Shown piece by piece: positions 1 to 8,420 of a stretch of DNA of 64,000 nt. The notes under the pieces are model-generated. The model had not been told where the DNA came from. It worked only from the letters and a program-made list of their open reading frames with translations, and ran no database searches. This DNA is from Alicyclobacillus sp. ALC3 (GTDB taxonomy: Bacteria; Bacillota; Bacilli; Alicyclobacillales; Alicyclobacillaceae). The stretch's first letter is position 1; each line of letters opens with the position of its first letter. The DNA lies in contig NZ_CP066784.1 in NCBI RefSeq assembly GCF_028751195.1, forward strand, positions 496,001 through 560,000, in the 5' to 3' direction. Both the position numbers and the translations under genes were made by a program.

Positions 1-258
1 CGTCGTCTCACGCTGGTTGGTCACACCGATGGCGGCCACCTCCGCCGGCGACACGCCAAAACGCTCGAGCACTTCGCGCGCTACGCCACTCTGAGTCGCC
101 CAGATTTCCATGGCGTCGTGCTCCACCCAGCCTGGTTTTGGGTAGAACTGGGTAAACTCCTTCTGTGCGGTCCCCACAATCGCCCCAGTCTGGTTGAACA
201 AAATAGCCCTCGAACTCGTGGTCCCCTGATCGAATGCCAAAACGTACCGACTCTCCAT
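1..258 (-). CDS. glpK: Glycerol kinase, N-terminal 86 residues (cut by window edge)
   Basis: Glycerol kinase phosphorylates glycerol to glycerol 3-phosphate in the cytoplasm. The translated start carries the FGGY-kinase phosphate-binding motif [11 protein letters not shown] (residues 9-19), followed by the family's QxxGWVEHDAxEIW pattern and GVTNQRET, which are diagnostic for GlpK. The ATG at 258-256 is preceded by GGAGGGG. The gene runs off the left edge, so the rest cannot be judged. It lies downstream of and on the same strand as a sigma-54 activator gene, with a sigma-54 promoter between them. That is an unusual way to control glpK, which in Bacillus is normally under GlpP antitermination (family knowledge). 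Confidence 0.93.
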   Translation of the reverse strand, partial: MESRYVLAFDQGTTSSRAILFNQTGAIVGTAQKEFTQFYPKPGWVEHDAMEIWATQSGVAREVLERFGVSPAEVAAIGVTNQRETT

Positions 259-301
259 ACCGTCCCCTCCACCCTGTGGCAATTCCGTCATTCGGGCGCT
301 G

Positions 302-358
302 CTAGACCGAACCTGCGATATCAAGCGATTTCACCCGCAGCCGGTCACAACTTTTCAC
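302..358 (-). other. Possible 18-codon leader ORF in the glpK 5' leader
   Basis: Inside the predicted glpK leader a perfect anti-ribosome sequence AGGAGGTGAT (minus strand, 375-366) is followed 9 bases later by GTG and a short frame ending in TAG at 304-302. No gene is known here. It may be a translated leader peptide, or the Shine-Dalgarno-like sequence may serve another role such as mRNA stability. Evidence is only the strong site plus an open frame, so this is tentative. Confidence 0.25.
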
Positions 359-386
359 AACGTCTATCACCTCCTAGCGAAGGGAG

Positions 387-404
387 AAGCAAGAGCCGTG
401 CCAG
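387..404 (-). promoter_or_regulatory. Sigma-54 (-24/-12) promoter for glpK
   Basis: Read on the minus strand the sequence is CTGGCACGGCTCTTGCTT, which matches the sigma-54 consensus TGGCACG-N4-TTGCW at every conserved base (GG at -24, GC at -12). Transcription would begin near 375 and run into glpK. The gene immediately upstream encodes a sigma-54-dependent activator, so promoter and activator are consistent with each other. Confidence 0.85.
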
Positions 405-438
405 ACGCAAACCCCGCAGAGCGCGCCCATTCTTCCCA

Positions 439-1962
439 TCATGCCGGGTCAAAAGGACCAGACCGGGTCATTTTGACCCACCGCTCCTCGGCCATAGCGA
501 CCAACCCAAAGGACCGCGCCTTGCGAGCCACCGTCTTATGACTGATTCCGAGTGCTTTACCCGCCGCGTGAAAGCTGGGATACAGTTCTAAGGCACGCGC
601 AATGATGCGACGTTCATATTCCGCGAGCGGAAGTAACGACTCACGGGCTTCGTGCCGCGCGTCAACCATGCGAGTATCCGGTGTGACACGCGACACCGGC
701 GCCAAAAGTGCGGGCGGCAGGTGGTCGGTCGTAATCCACAGTCCGTCGCACAGATTCAGTGCCCGTTCGACCACGTTGCGCAGTTCCCGGACATTGCCCG
801 GCCAACAATAGCTTTCGAGCGCTGCCATGACGTCCGCAGTACAGCCTTTCGTTGGCTTTTGCATCGTGAGCGCAAGTTCGCGGATGAAAAACTCTGCCAG
901 TTCGCGGATGTCACTCTTGCGTTCCCGAAGCGAAGGCAAATGGATGCGCAGGACGTTGATCCGGTAGTACAGGTCTTCGCGAAACTGCCCGGCCATCAAC
1001 TGCGCTTCCAGGTCGCGGTTGGTGGCGCAGATGACTCGAACGTCGAGCGCAATCGCATCACGGCCGCCAATCCGCTCCACCTCGCGCTCCTGCAACACAC
1101 GCAGCAGCTTTGCCTGCACTTCGAGTGGCAACTCTCCGACCTCGTCGAGAAAAATGGTCCCGTTCTGCGCCAATTCAAACTTTCCTTTGCGCATGGAAAA
1201 CGCGCCGGTAAATGCCCCACGCTCGTGTCCGAACAACTCACTCTCAATCAGTGGCACCGGGATACCAGCGCAGTTCACGCGGATATACGGCCCCTGCGCC
1301 CGCTCGCTTGCACAGTGGACTGCGCGAGCCACGAGTTCCTTGCCAGTGCCACTCTCGCCGCTCAACAGCACGGTTGTGGTCGTACGAGCTGCGCGGTTTG
1401 CCAGCGCCAAGCAGTCTCGAAAGATACCGCTCGACCCAATCATGGGTTCGAACGCTTGGCCGAGTCGTTCTCGTCTCGACAGTTCCTCCTTCACGTACTG
1501 CGTCTCCTGTTGCCGTTCCTGAATCTGCCCAAGCAGTTGTTCGACCTCCGACAGGCTGCGCGTAACGGAGACAGTCCCGCGTAACTGCCCTGCGACAAAG
1601 ATTGGATTGACGTCTGCCACAACCCGAACACCGTGGTCCTTCGTCCGCACTTGAGCTCGCTGCGGAGTGCCAGAGCGAAGGACACTGGCACGTAGCCCGT
1701 CTGGCGACACGTCGAACACTGAGCGCCCCAGCAGGTCCACCGCGCGCACGCCATGAAGGGTTTCGTATGCTGGGTTGATGAGTCGAATGATGCCATCCAT
1801 GTCGGTCACGCAGATGCCATCGCCCACGTGTTTGAACACCAAGTCGTACTGTTCCGTTGAGGCGCGCACCGTCTCCAGTTCTTCTGCCATCTGTTCCACA
1901 GTGGAGATATCCTGAGAGGTGCCCATGGCTCTGCACAGATGCCCGAGCTTGGCTTCAATCAC
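439..1962 (-). CDS. PAS-domain sigma-54-dependent transcriptional activator
   Basis: A 507-residue bacterial enhancer-binding protein. A PAS-like sensor occupies roughly residues 40-140 (FKHVGDGICVTDMDGIIRLIN), a short coiled linker follows, and the AAA+ domain begins near 175 with Walker A GESGTGKE (202-209), the sigma-54 contact loop GAFTGA (249-254) and Walker B FLDEVGEL. A Fis-type helix-turn-helix lies at the C-terminus (AAGKALGISHKTVARKARSF). The GTG start at 1962 is preceded by GGAGG. It most likely drives the sigma-54 promoter 35 bases downstream of its own stop, in front of glpK. The PAS ligand is unknown; a redox or glycerol-related signal would be a guess. Confidence 0.92.
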   Translation of the reverse strand: MIEAKLGHLCRAMGTSQDISTVEQMAEELETVRASTEQYDLVFKHVGDGICVTDMDGIIRLINPAYETLHGVRAVDLLGRSVFDVSPDGLRASVLRSGTPQRAQVRTKDHGVRVVADVNPIFVAGQLRGTVSVTRSLSEVEQLLGQIQERQQETQYVKEELSRRERLGQAFEPMIGSSGIFRDCLALANRAARTTTTVLLSGESGTGKELVARAVHCASERAQGPYIRVNCAGIPVPLIESELFGHERGAFTGAFSMRKGKFELAQNGTIFLDEVGELPLEVQAKLLRVLQEREVERIGGRDAIALDVRVICATNRDLEAQLMAGQFREDLYYRINVLRIHLPSLRERKSDIRELAEFFIRELALTMQKPTKGCTADVMAALESYCWPGNVRELRNVVERALNLCDGLWITTDHLPPALLAPVSRVTPDTRMVDARHEARESLLPLAEYERRIIARALELYPSFHAAGKALGISHKTVARKARSFGLVAMAEERWVKMTRSGPFDPA

Positions 1963-2110
1963 GATTCGCGTTCCTCCTTGTCCTCACGGACGGGTATTGA
2001 CCGTGCGGTCTTCTCTTGTCCATCTTCTATGATGTCTACGCAGAAGTTACAAAAACATGGCTCCTGTCTGGTTCAGTGACAGCAGTGGCCAGAACGCCGC
2101 GTCAGACACA

Positions 2111-2137
2111 GAAAAGCACGGCATGGTGTGCCGTGCT
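2111..2137 (-). terminator. Rho-independent terminator after the SPFH pair
   Basis: A perfect 9-base-pair stem (AGCACGGCA / TGCCGTGCT) with a 5-base loop is followed on the minus strand by TTTT. It lies just past the stop of the 2179-2694 gene. Confidence 0.8.
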
Positions 2138-2178
2138 GACGAACAAGATAGAGGCAATACTGGAGTATCCGTTAGGCG

Positions 2179-2694
2179 TCAGTGCACGACATAAGCCAGC
2201 ACTCGCGCTTCCCGGCGCGCAAGAATCCGATGCACTTGCGCCAAACTGTCTTCATCAATGGTTGTCAGCGCCAGCAGCAGTTCCTGATCGATGGCGGTGA
2301 GATCGCCGAGGAACTGTTCGTTCTCCCACTGGCTGCGCGTGACAAATTCGTTTGGTGGGCTGACAGCAGACCGGATTTGAATGCGCAGCGCTTCGATGTC
2401 GCGAATGTAACTCTCCATCGCCTCGACTGCCTCCAGCCCCTCCAACTTCGGATAGGGATTTTCCCGCGTAGGTTGCGGTAGATGCTGATGAAGGTTGTGC
2501 AACTCACTTTGCAACTGCGACGTGTACTGTCCCAACACGTCGTCGCACAGGTTTCGCAGCCGAACGCTTTGGTCCCGAAAGGCATTCGCAGGATTTTTAT
2601 AGTCGTAGCTCCAGAGGTCAAGTGTGCCTTTGAGGAGCTCGGTAATGACCCCGGAGGGAGCCAGTGCAACTCCGTATCTACTTAGTCGGCCCAT
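2179..2694 (-). CDS. Unknown protein coupled to the SPFH gene
   Basis: I do not recognise this 171-residue protein. It is predicted to be mostly helical and charged, with no signal peptide, no membrane segment and no cysteine motif; leucine- and glutamate-rich stretches in the second half suggest a coiled or helical bundle. I chose the ATG at 2694, preceded by GGGGAG, over an earlier frame start with no ribosome site. It overlaps the stop of the upstream SPFH gene by 17 bases, which argues for translational coupling and a joint role with that protein. Confidence 0.75.
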   Translation of the reverse strand: MGRLSRYGVALAPSGVITELLKGTLDLWSYDYKNPANAFRDQSVRLRNLCDDVLGQYTSQLQSELHNLHQHLPQPTRENPYPKLEGLEAVEAMESYIRDIEALRIQIRSAVSPPNEFVTRSQWENEQFLGDLTAIDQELLLALTTIDEDSLAQVHRILARREARVLAYVVH

Positions 2695-3517
2695 TCGTGC
2701 TCGTCTCCCCCATGGCATCGAGGCTCATCAGCGGATTCCCCACATAGTACGGCTTGCCGACTGCCATATTCGGTGCCGAGACGATGCCTCGCTGTGCCAT
2801 CAGCATTGCAGTGTAGTAACGAACCGCATCCAACTCGGACAAGCCAAAGGCGCGCAGTGCGATGAGTTCTTTCATGCGGTCGTCCTTCGGGAACACCAGC
2901 GCCTTCACGTCGTTCAGTGTCAGCCCGTAGACCGATAGGAACGCCTGCAGGTGGTCTTTCACCAATTCGATGATGTCCGGCATCTTTTCGTTGACCCGCT
3001 CGAGTTGTGTCAATTGGACAATTTTGTTGATCGACTGTTCGATGACGGGGCCAGCGTACGCATTGACTTCCTTCATCGTCACGTGATGCCCCGCAATTGG
3101 CATGTGCTGGACAAGCTTCAGTGCATCGTCCTTTGTGTCTACGTGTACATAGCAACTAACGTGATAGCCCATTTCAGCCATCTCGCGCGAGTAAGCGATA
3201 CCAGCTACTTCGAGAATCAGCTTGGCTCGGTTGATGTAGATGACCTCGTATTGCCACGGACTGTTGCCGCCGAAAAACGCTTGCTGAAACGTGCCAATCA
3301 GCGCTCTGTCCGGCGTATTGATTGTATATTGCCCAGTGTCGTAGACATCCATAATTGCGCCGCGGGATTTGAGCACTGCGAAGTGATTGCTTTCCACCGT
3401 CAACAAGGACCCGTTCACGATTGAATTGTCTGGATAGTGATAGGCGAGCACATCAGGGCCTAGCAATTCCTTTCCATCCTGCGTGAGTGTACTAATTACC
3501 TGACGAATTCCAGCCAT
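2678..3517 (-). CDS. SPFH (band 7)-domain protein
   Basis: A 279-residue protein with the pattern of YdjI/virion-core-like SPFH proteins: a YPDNSIVNGSLLTVESNHFAVL segment near the N-terminus, followed by GQYTINTPDRALIGTFQQAFFGGNSPW, typical of that subfamily. SPFH proteins build oligomeric scaffolds, often at membranes. No transmembrane segment is visible here, so it is probably soluble or peripheral. It is the first gene of a two-gene unit with the unknown protein at 2179-2694. The usual C-terminal zinc-ribbon of some relatives is absent. The function in this organism is unknown. Confidence 0.8.
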   Translation of the reverse strand: MAGIRQVISTLTQDGKELLGPDVLAYHYPDNSIVNGSLLTVESNHFAVLKSRGAIMDVYDTGQYTINTPDRALIGTFQQAFFGGNSPWQYEVIYINRAKLILEVAGIAYSREMAEMGYHVSCYVHVDTKDDALKLVQHMPIAGHHVTMKEVNAYAGPVIEQSINKIVQLTQLERVNEKMPDIIELVKDHLQAFLSVYGLTLNDVKALVFPKDDRMKELIALRAFGLSELDAVRYYTAMLMAQRGIVSAPNMAVGKPYYVGNPLMSLDAMGETSTNGPTK

Positions 3518-3648
3518 CTAGCGTCCCCTCTTCCCGTGAGTAAAAGCCAAATCCACCCTATTCCATATATTAGCACACCTTTCTATGAAATATGTGTAAC
3601 TTTCCTAATTTGGTGGATCCATACCGAGCGGTGCCAATCGATGCCCAC

Positions 3649-3675
3649 AAAAACGGCCGCCCGTAGCGGACGGCC
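3649..3675 (-). terminator. Terminator of the molybdo-oxidoreductase operon
   Basis: A 9-base-pair G+C-rich stem with one mismatch (GGCCGTCCG/CGGGCGGCC on the minus strand) and a 3-base loop is followed by GTTTTTG. It stands about 60 bases past the catalytic-subunit stop. Confidence 0.75.
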
Positions 3676-3732
3676 ATTCGCGCAAATCTAGTATTCAGGC
3701 AAGCTGCCAACCGCCGCGGACTGACAAGACGC

Positions 3733-6732
3733 TCATTGTGCCCCGCTGTCGCTCTGCTCGCCCGCTTCGCTCGTTTCTGGCACGACGTAGGCATCAGGGT
3801 GTGGCTTGAGCACGCGCAGCATCCACAGTGGGCGGTACAGTCCCCCAGGCCCGGGAGCCGGTCGCGTCAGCTTCAGCCAGCGTTCAAACGCCGCGTATGA
3901 CTTCTTGGTGTCGACGTGGACTTCTCCGTAGTGCCGCCCGTTCTCCACTTTCTCGACGTGAATGCGCTGGTGCCAGCACATCATGCCACTGATAGGGTCC
4001 GGTTGGACCGGGAAGATGGCATTTTGATGCACCCCTCCATCCGTCCACCAGACGCGTTTGGAATCCGGGTCACGGCTGTCAAATGGCGTGGGGCCGTGGA
4101 TCTGCTGCATCGCCCACTTTCCCGACTCCGTTTCGTTGATTTTCACGAGCGACGAGCTCCAGCGGTCACTGCCAATCGATTCGTGCAGGCGCCATCGACC
4201 CAAGTGGTGCGAGCACGCAATGACGCCAGGTTTGATTGACTCCGTCACCCACACCTTGTCGACCATGTGTCCGATCTCGGTCGAGATCCGCACCTCATCT
4301 CCCGTCCGCACGCCAAGCCGTTTGGCATCCCTTGGGTGCACCCATACAGGGTTGGTGTGTGCAATCTCGTGAAGCCACTTGGCGCCGTTGGTCCGACTGT
4401 GAATGAGCATCGGCAAGCGGAAAGTGGGCAGCAACATGTAGTCGCCTTTAACCTGGTCAATGGTCGTGTGGTGTACCTGCGTCACAATGTGGACCATTTG
4501 CTCACGCTCTGCGGCGTTGCGCGGGTAAATCGGGATGGCGTATTCTGGCCACCCCCAGTCGCGCAGTGTCGTTGAGAAGAACTCCAGTTTACCGGATGGT
4601 GTCGGAAAGCCTTTGACGATGCGGCCACCGACGACAACGCCTGCACGCACTTTGCCCTGGGCGTTCTTAAACGGTCCCGGGTACGGCGCATGGTTCGCCG
4701 AATGCGGTAGTTGGTCAGCCCACAGCCCGGGCTGTTGCCCTTCCAGTTGGCGATCGGTCGCAGGTTCGGGCACGACGACTGCGCCATTGAGTTCGGCGAC
4801 GTCAACGGGCTGGCGATACCTGCCGTAGACATCCGTCGTGATTTCGAAAGCTCCGTAGCGCTTCATGTACTGGAGCGGCGTCATCGCTTCCGCCGCAGCG
4901 GCCTCAGGGAGGCCAGGCACGGCGTTTTCAAAGATCCACTGGTAGTACTCGTTGACCGTGATCTTTTCACCGGGTCGGTAGGGCGACTCAAAGTGCTGCC
5001 GGATACCAAGGCTGCCGTCGGGGTCTATGCGCCAGGAGAGTTCAATCCAAAACTCGTTCTCCTCCCACACTTCCCCTGGGTTTGCGTCACGCGTGTCGCG
5101 GACGTCTTCGCCACGGCGTTCCTTGGCGACGCGCAGAACAGGTTGGCGAAAGCCGATCCACTGGCCGGCATGTGTCTCGTAACTGTGCAGGTCGTGGCGC
5201 TCAGACGCGAGGCCCATCGGCAGGACGTAGTCGGAGAACTGCGAGGACTCCGACCAGACTGGAGACAGTGTGACGTGGCAACCAACTTTGTCTTTGTCTT
5301 TGAACATCTCAATCCAGCTGAACCCGTCCGGAAACGTCCAAACCGGGTTGATGACGCGCGCGAAGTACACCTCAAGGCGCTTGTTGCGCCGTTGCAAAAT
5401 GTGCGGCAGGCAGAAGCTGAGCTCAAAGAACGACAACGGAAACTCACGCGGCCAGTGATTCTCGTTCCACTCCCGAATTGGCGCAGGCGCGGTGTGACGC
5501 GCAGGCACAAACTTCACCCAAGCGTTCGGGATCATGCTCCCTTCTTCACCGACGGCACCCATCAGGACGTTGAGGAACATGATGCAGCGCGTGATCATCC
5601 AACCACCGCGGTGCCCCGCAGCAGCGTTGCGCCAAATGTTGCTTGAAAAACTGGTGCCGGCCCGGGCAATTTCGTCCGCAATCGTCACAATCTGCTGCGC
5701 GGAGACACCGGACTCTTGTGCTGCCCACTCCGGCGTGTAGTGTCCGTATAGCTGTTTGAGCACAGCGACAAAACTCTCAAACGAAAGGCTGTCTGGGACA
5801 TCCGCGAGAAAACCGGACTGCACTAAGGACTGCAGGTAGCTGCGGTCAGACAGAAACTCGCGCCAGTTCACCCAGTCTCGGACAAACTCGCGGTTGAACC
5901 GCTCCGTTTGAATCAGTTGATTGGCGATGGCGAGAAGCAACGCAGACTCCGTCCCTGGCCACGGCGACAGCCAGTAGTCGGCCTTCGATGCAGTGTTTGA
6001 GAGCCGCGTGTCAATCACGGCCACTTTCGTCCCCTTCTGCTGCGCCTCAATGATGCGCTGCGCGTTCGGGTTGAAGTAGTGGCCGGCTTCCAGATGAGCG
6101 CTCATCATCAGGATGAACCGCGATGTCGCGTAGTCAGGCGCCGGTCTGTCCATCCCCATCCAAAACGCATAACCTGCGCGGGCGCCGGCTGAACAGACGT
6201 TGGTGTGGCTCGACAGGCCGTCAATGCCCCACGCCTTCAGCACACGTTCCGTGTACTCATCTTCGCCAGGGCGGCCAACGTGGTACACAACCTCGTCTCT
6301 GCGTCCCTCCACAAAGGCCTTGCGAATCCTCTCTGCAATGTCGTCGAGCGCATCGTCCCAGGAGACGCGTTCCCACTGCCCTTCACCGCGCTCACCGACG
6401 CGCTTGAGCGGGTGCAAAATCCGCTCCGGGTTGTTGACCTGACTGACTGTGGCGGGTCCCTTGGCGCAGTTGCGGCCGCGACTCCCCGGATGCAGAGGGT
6501 GGCCTTCCATCTTCTTGACCTCGCCCGTCTCCTTGTCGATGTACGCCAGCAATCCGCACGCGGCTTCACAGTTGAAACACACGGTCGGGATGAGTTCGTA
6601 GTGATGCTCGACTCGCCTTGGCCAGGCCTTAGCGTCGAGCTCAGTCCAATCGTCCCAGTTTGCGGGAGTCGGATGGGAGCGCAGGTGACCAAAGCCTTTC
6701 GTCAACTTTTCGTGGACATCTTGAACACTCAC
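3733..6732 (-). CDS. Molybdopterin oxidoreductase, catalytic subunit (PsrA/DMSO-reductase family)
   Basis: A 999-residue member of the Mo/W-bisPGD family. An N-terminal [4Fe-4S] site is formed by C52, C55, C59 and C89 (VCFNCEAAC...NCAKG), and the likely molybdenum ligand is C180 in HTNVCSAG. The C-terminal molydopterin-dinucleotide-binding domain is present (PTFRLPMLIHSRTNGAKWLHEI, then NPVWVHP). There is no twin-arginine signal at the N-terminus, so it should stay in the cytoplasm, unlike exported PsrA, PhsA or TtrA. The GTG start is preceded by AGGAGGTGA. It sits 23 bases after the electron-transfer/membrane subunit gene. The substrate (formate, polysulfide, thiosulfate or another) cannot be read from the sequence. 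Confidence 0.85.
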   Translation of the reverse strand: MSVQDVHEKLTKGFGHLRSHPTPANWDDWTELDAKAWPRRVEHHYELIPTVCFNCEAACGLLAYIDKETGEVKKMEGHPLHPGSRGRNCAKGPATVSQVNNPERILHPLKRVGERGEGQWERVSWDDALDDIAERIRKAFVEGRRDEVVYHVGRPGEDEYTERVLKAWGIDGLSSHTNVCSAGARAGYAFWMGMDRPAPDYATSRFILMMSAHLEAGHYFNPNAQRIIEAQQKGTKVAVIDTRLSNTASKADYWLSPWPGTESALLLAIANQLIQTERFNREFVRDWVNWREFLSDRSYLQSLVQSGFLADVPDSLSFESFVAVLKQLYGHYTPEWAAQESGVSAQQIVTIADEIARAGTSFSSNIWRNAAAGHRGGWMITRCIMFLNVLMGAVGEEGSMIPNAWVKFVPARHTAPAPIREWNENHWPREFPLSFFELSFCLPHILQRRNKRLEVYFARVINPVWTFPDGFSWIEMFKDKDKVGCHVTLSPVWSESSQFSDYVLPMGLASERHDLHSYETHAGQWIGFRQPVLRVAKERRGEDVRDTRDANPGEVWEENEFWIELSWRIDPDGSLGIRQHFESPYRPGEKITVNEYYQWIFENAVPGLPEAAAAEAMTPLQYMKRYGAFEITTDVYGRYRQPVDVAELNGAVVVPEPATDRQLEGQQPGLWADQLPHSANHAPYPGPFKNAQGKVRAGVVVGGRIVKGFPTPSGKLEFFSTTLRDWGWPEYAIPIYPRNAAEREQMVHIVTQVHHTTIDQVKGDYMLLPTFRLPMLIHSRTNGAKWLHEIAHTNPVWVHPRDAKRLGVRTGDEVRISTEIGHMVDKVWVTESIKPGVIACSHHLGRWRLHESIGSDRWSSSLVKINETESGKWAMQQIHGPTPFDSRDPDSKRVWWTDGGVHQNAIFPVQPDPISGMMCWHQRIHVEKVENGRHYGEVHVDTKKSYAAFERWLKLTRPAPGPGGLYRPLWMLRVLKPHPDAYVVPETSEAGEQSDSGAQ

Positions 6733-6755
6733 GTGAAGTCACCTCCTCATCTGGT

Positions 6756-8318
6756 CTAGCTCAACGGCACCGACTGCCCGCCTTGGACATAGGCGTGTTC
6801 ATAGGCGAACAACCCAACGAGTGCCAGCACGGCCGCAACTGTCAAGAGCACAGTCGAACCGTACACGACGCTGAAGGCAAGTGGCGCGAGCGCGCCGACA
6901 ATCAACCCGGTCCAAAAGTAGCTGCGGAAGTTCCCGTAAATCATTTGGTGCGCGGCGCGCTTGGCGTCGAGAATCGGGTGTGGAATGACCAACTCGCTCA
7001 AAATCAGCGCCAAATGAACTGCGGCTGACACGAGCAACGTGGTGTGTACGATGGTGAGCGCGTGCTGCGGCAGCGGCAGGAACAAACCAGCCAGCGCAAA
7101 AGCTGCCGATCCTGCAAGTGTCGCCTGCGACAGCAGGTGCACCGGCAACATCGGATTTTGCCACAAATCCCGCCCTTTCGCCTGCGCAAAGAGGAAAGCC
7201 GTGTACATCGCGGTAAACGCTGCGAGAATGACGCCAGGTACTGAGAGGGCTATCTGCCCGCCACCGCTCCCTGCGACACCAAGCACGAACTGAATGACGA
7301 GGACGATACCGTACCCAAGGATGATGAACGACCCGCGCACCAGCCACGACTTCCATTGCGGGCGAGTGAAGATGCGCAGAAAGCGCATAGGATGCTCGAG
7401 GTCTGCCACAAGCAGAATACCCGTGAGACCGAGGAACGCGATACCAACGAGAGAAGCGGTAAGATTCCAGGCTGGTGACAGCTGTACACCTGCAAAGACG
7501 AGAATCGCAGTCATGAGGAACGCACCGGCAGAAATCGACTTCGTCCAAGTGTACAAAGATACAGGCCAGTGCCAAGGTGCCTGGTGCGGCACATCGTAGG
7601 CAAGCCGAGCTGCAGCCACACTGTGTTTTGGCTCTGCGGCCTTCGCGGCGTGTACCGGGTACCCTTCGTTTTGTTGTGAATACAAGTGCGCCCCTTCGTA
7701 GGTCGCCTTTGACGGGTTCAGGGTATAGTCGCTGGCGCCCACGTAGAAGACTTTCGGATTCGTACCCTTTTCCGGTTTGCGGACGTCCGCCTTACTGCGC
7801 GAGATGAGTTGCAGGACTTCGCTGTTCGGGTCGTTCAGGTTGCCCACGACAATCGCCTCGACCGGACAGACGATGACACACGCAGGCTCCAGTCCTTGGT
7901 CAATCCGATGCGCGCAGAAGTTGCACTTCTCCGCGCTGTGCACATCCGGGTTGATGTAGATCGCGTCGTAGGGGCACGCGGCGATACACGCCTTGCAGCC
8001 GATGCAGACTTCGCGGTCAAAGTCGACAATGCCATCTGGTCGCTTGAACATCGCCGTGACTGGGCAGATGGGAACACAAGGCGCGTCATCGCACTGGTTG
8101 CAGCGCGTCACCTGAAACTCACGCGTGACTTCCGGGTAGACGCCCACCTCAACCTGTTTGACATACGTCCGGTTGACACTGAGCGGTACATCGTGCTCCA
8201 TCTTGCACGCCACAGAACACGCGTGACAACCAATACACGTCTCTTGGTTGATAACTTTCCCCCAACGAATCGGGGGCGCATCCGTAGACTCAGCAGCGGG
8301 TGTATCCAATTCGATCAA
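6756..8318 (-). CDS. Fused 4x[4Fe-4S] ferredoxin and NrfD/PsrC membrane subunit
   Basis: Residues 1-160 contain sixteen cysteines in four ferredoxin-type groups (C28/31/34/38, C73/76/81/85, C105/108/111/115, C132/135/147/151), as in PsrB/NrfC electron-transfer subunits. After a linker, residues about 245-515 form roughly eight hydrophobic helices of the NrfD/PsrC type, which pass electrons to or from quinone. In most systems these are two proteins; here they are one 520-residue chain. There is no signal peptide, so the Fe-S part probably faces the cytoplasm together with the catalytic subunit. The TTG start at 8318 follows GGGGG. Confidence 0.87.
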   Translation of the reverse strand: MIELDTPAAESTDAPPIRWGKVINQETCIGCHACSVACKMEHDVPLSVNRTYVKQVEVGVYPEVTREFQVTRCNQCDDAPCVPICPVTAMFKRPDGIVDFDREVCIGCKACIAACPYDAIYINPDVHSAEKCNFCAHRIDQGLEPACVIVCPVEAIVVGNLNDPNSEVLQLISRSKADVRKPEKGTNPKVFYVGASDYTLNPSKATYEGAHLYSQQNEGYPVHAAKAAEPKHSVAAARLAYDVPHQAPWHWPVSLYTWTKSISAGAFLMTAILVFAGVQLSPAWNLTASLVGIAFLGLTGILLVADLEHPMRFLRIFTRPQWKSWLVRGSFIILGYGIVLVIQFVLGVAGSGGGQIALSVPGVILAAFTAMYTAFLFAQAKGRDLWQNPMLPVHLLSQATLAGSAAFALAGLFLPLPQHALTIVHTTLLVSAAVHLALILSELVIPHPILDAKRAAHQMIYGNFRSYFWTGLIVGALAPLAFSVVYGSTVLLTVAAVLALVGLFAYEHAYVQGGQSVPLS

Positions 8319-8420
8319 GCTGAAATCCCCCCAATGGTGCGATTTCTTTCAGCCTAACACCGGGGATTTCACGAGCGGTAATGCGATCTTTGCAAGGGGG
8401 TATTGACAGGGGAAGAGCGC

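Noticed and set aside
652-1584. Long plus-strand open frame opposite the sigma-54 activator
   Set aside because: The opposite strand has a fully motif-rich activator; this frame has no ribosome site or family pattern and is a shadow.
4711-5646. 311-codon plus-strand frame opposite the molybdo-oxidoreductase
   Set aside because: It is a G+C-driven shadow of a well-supported family gene.
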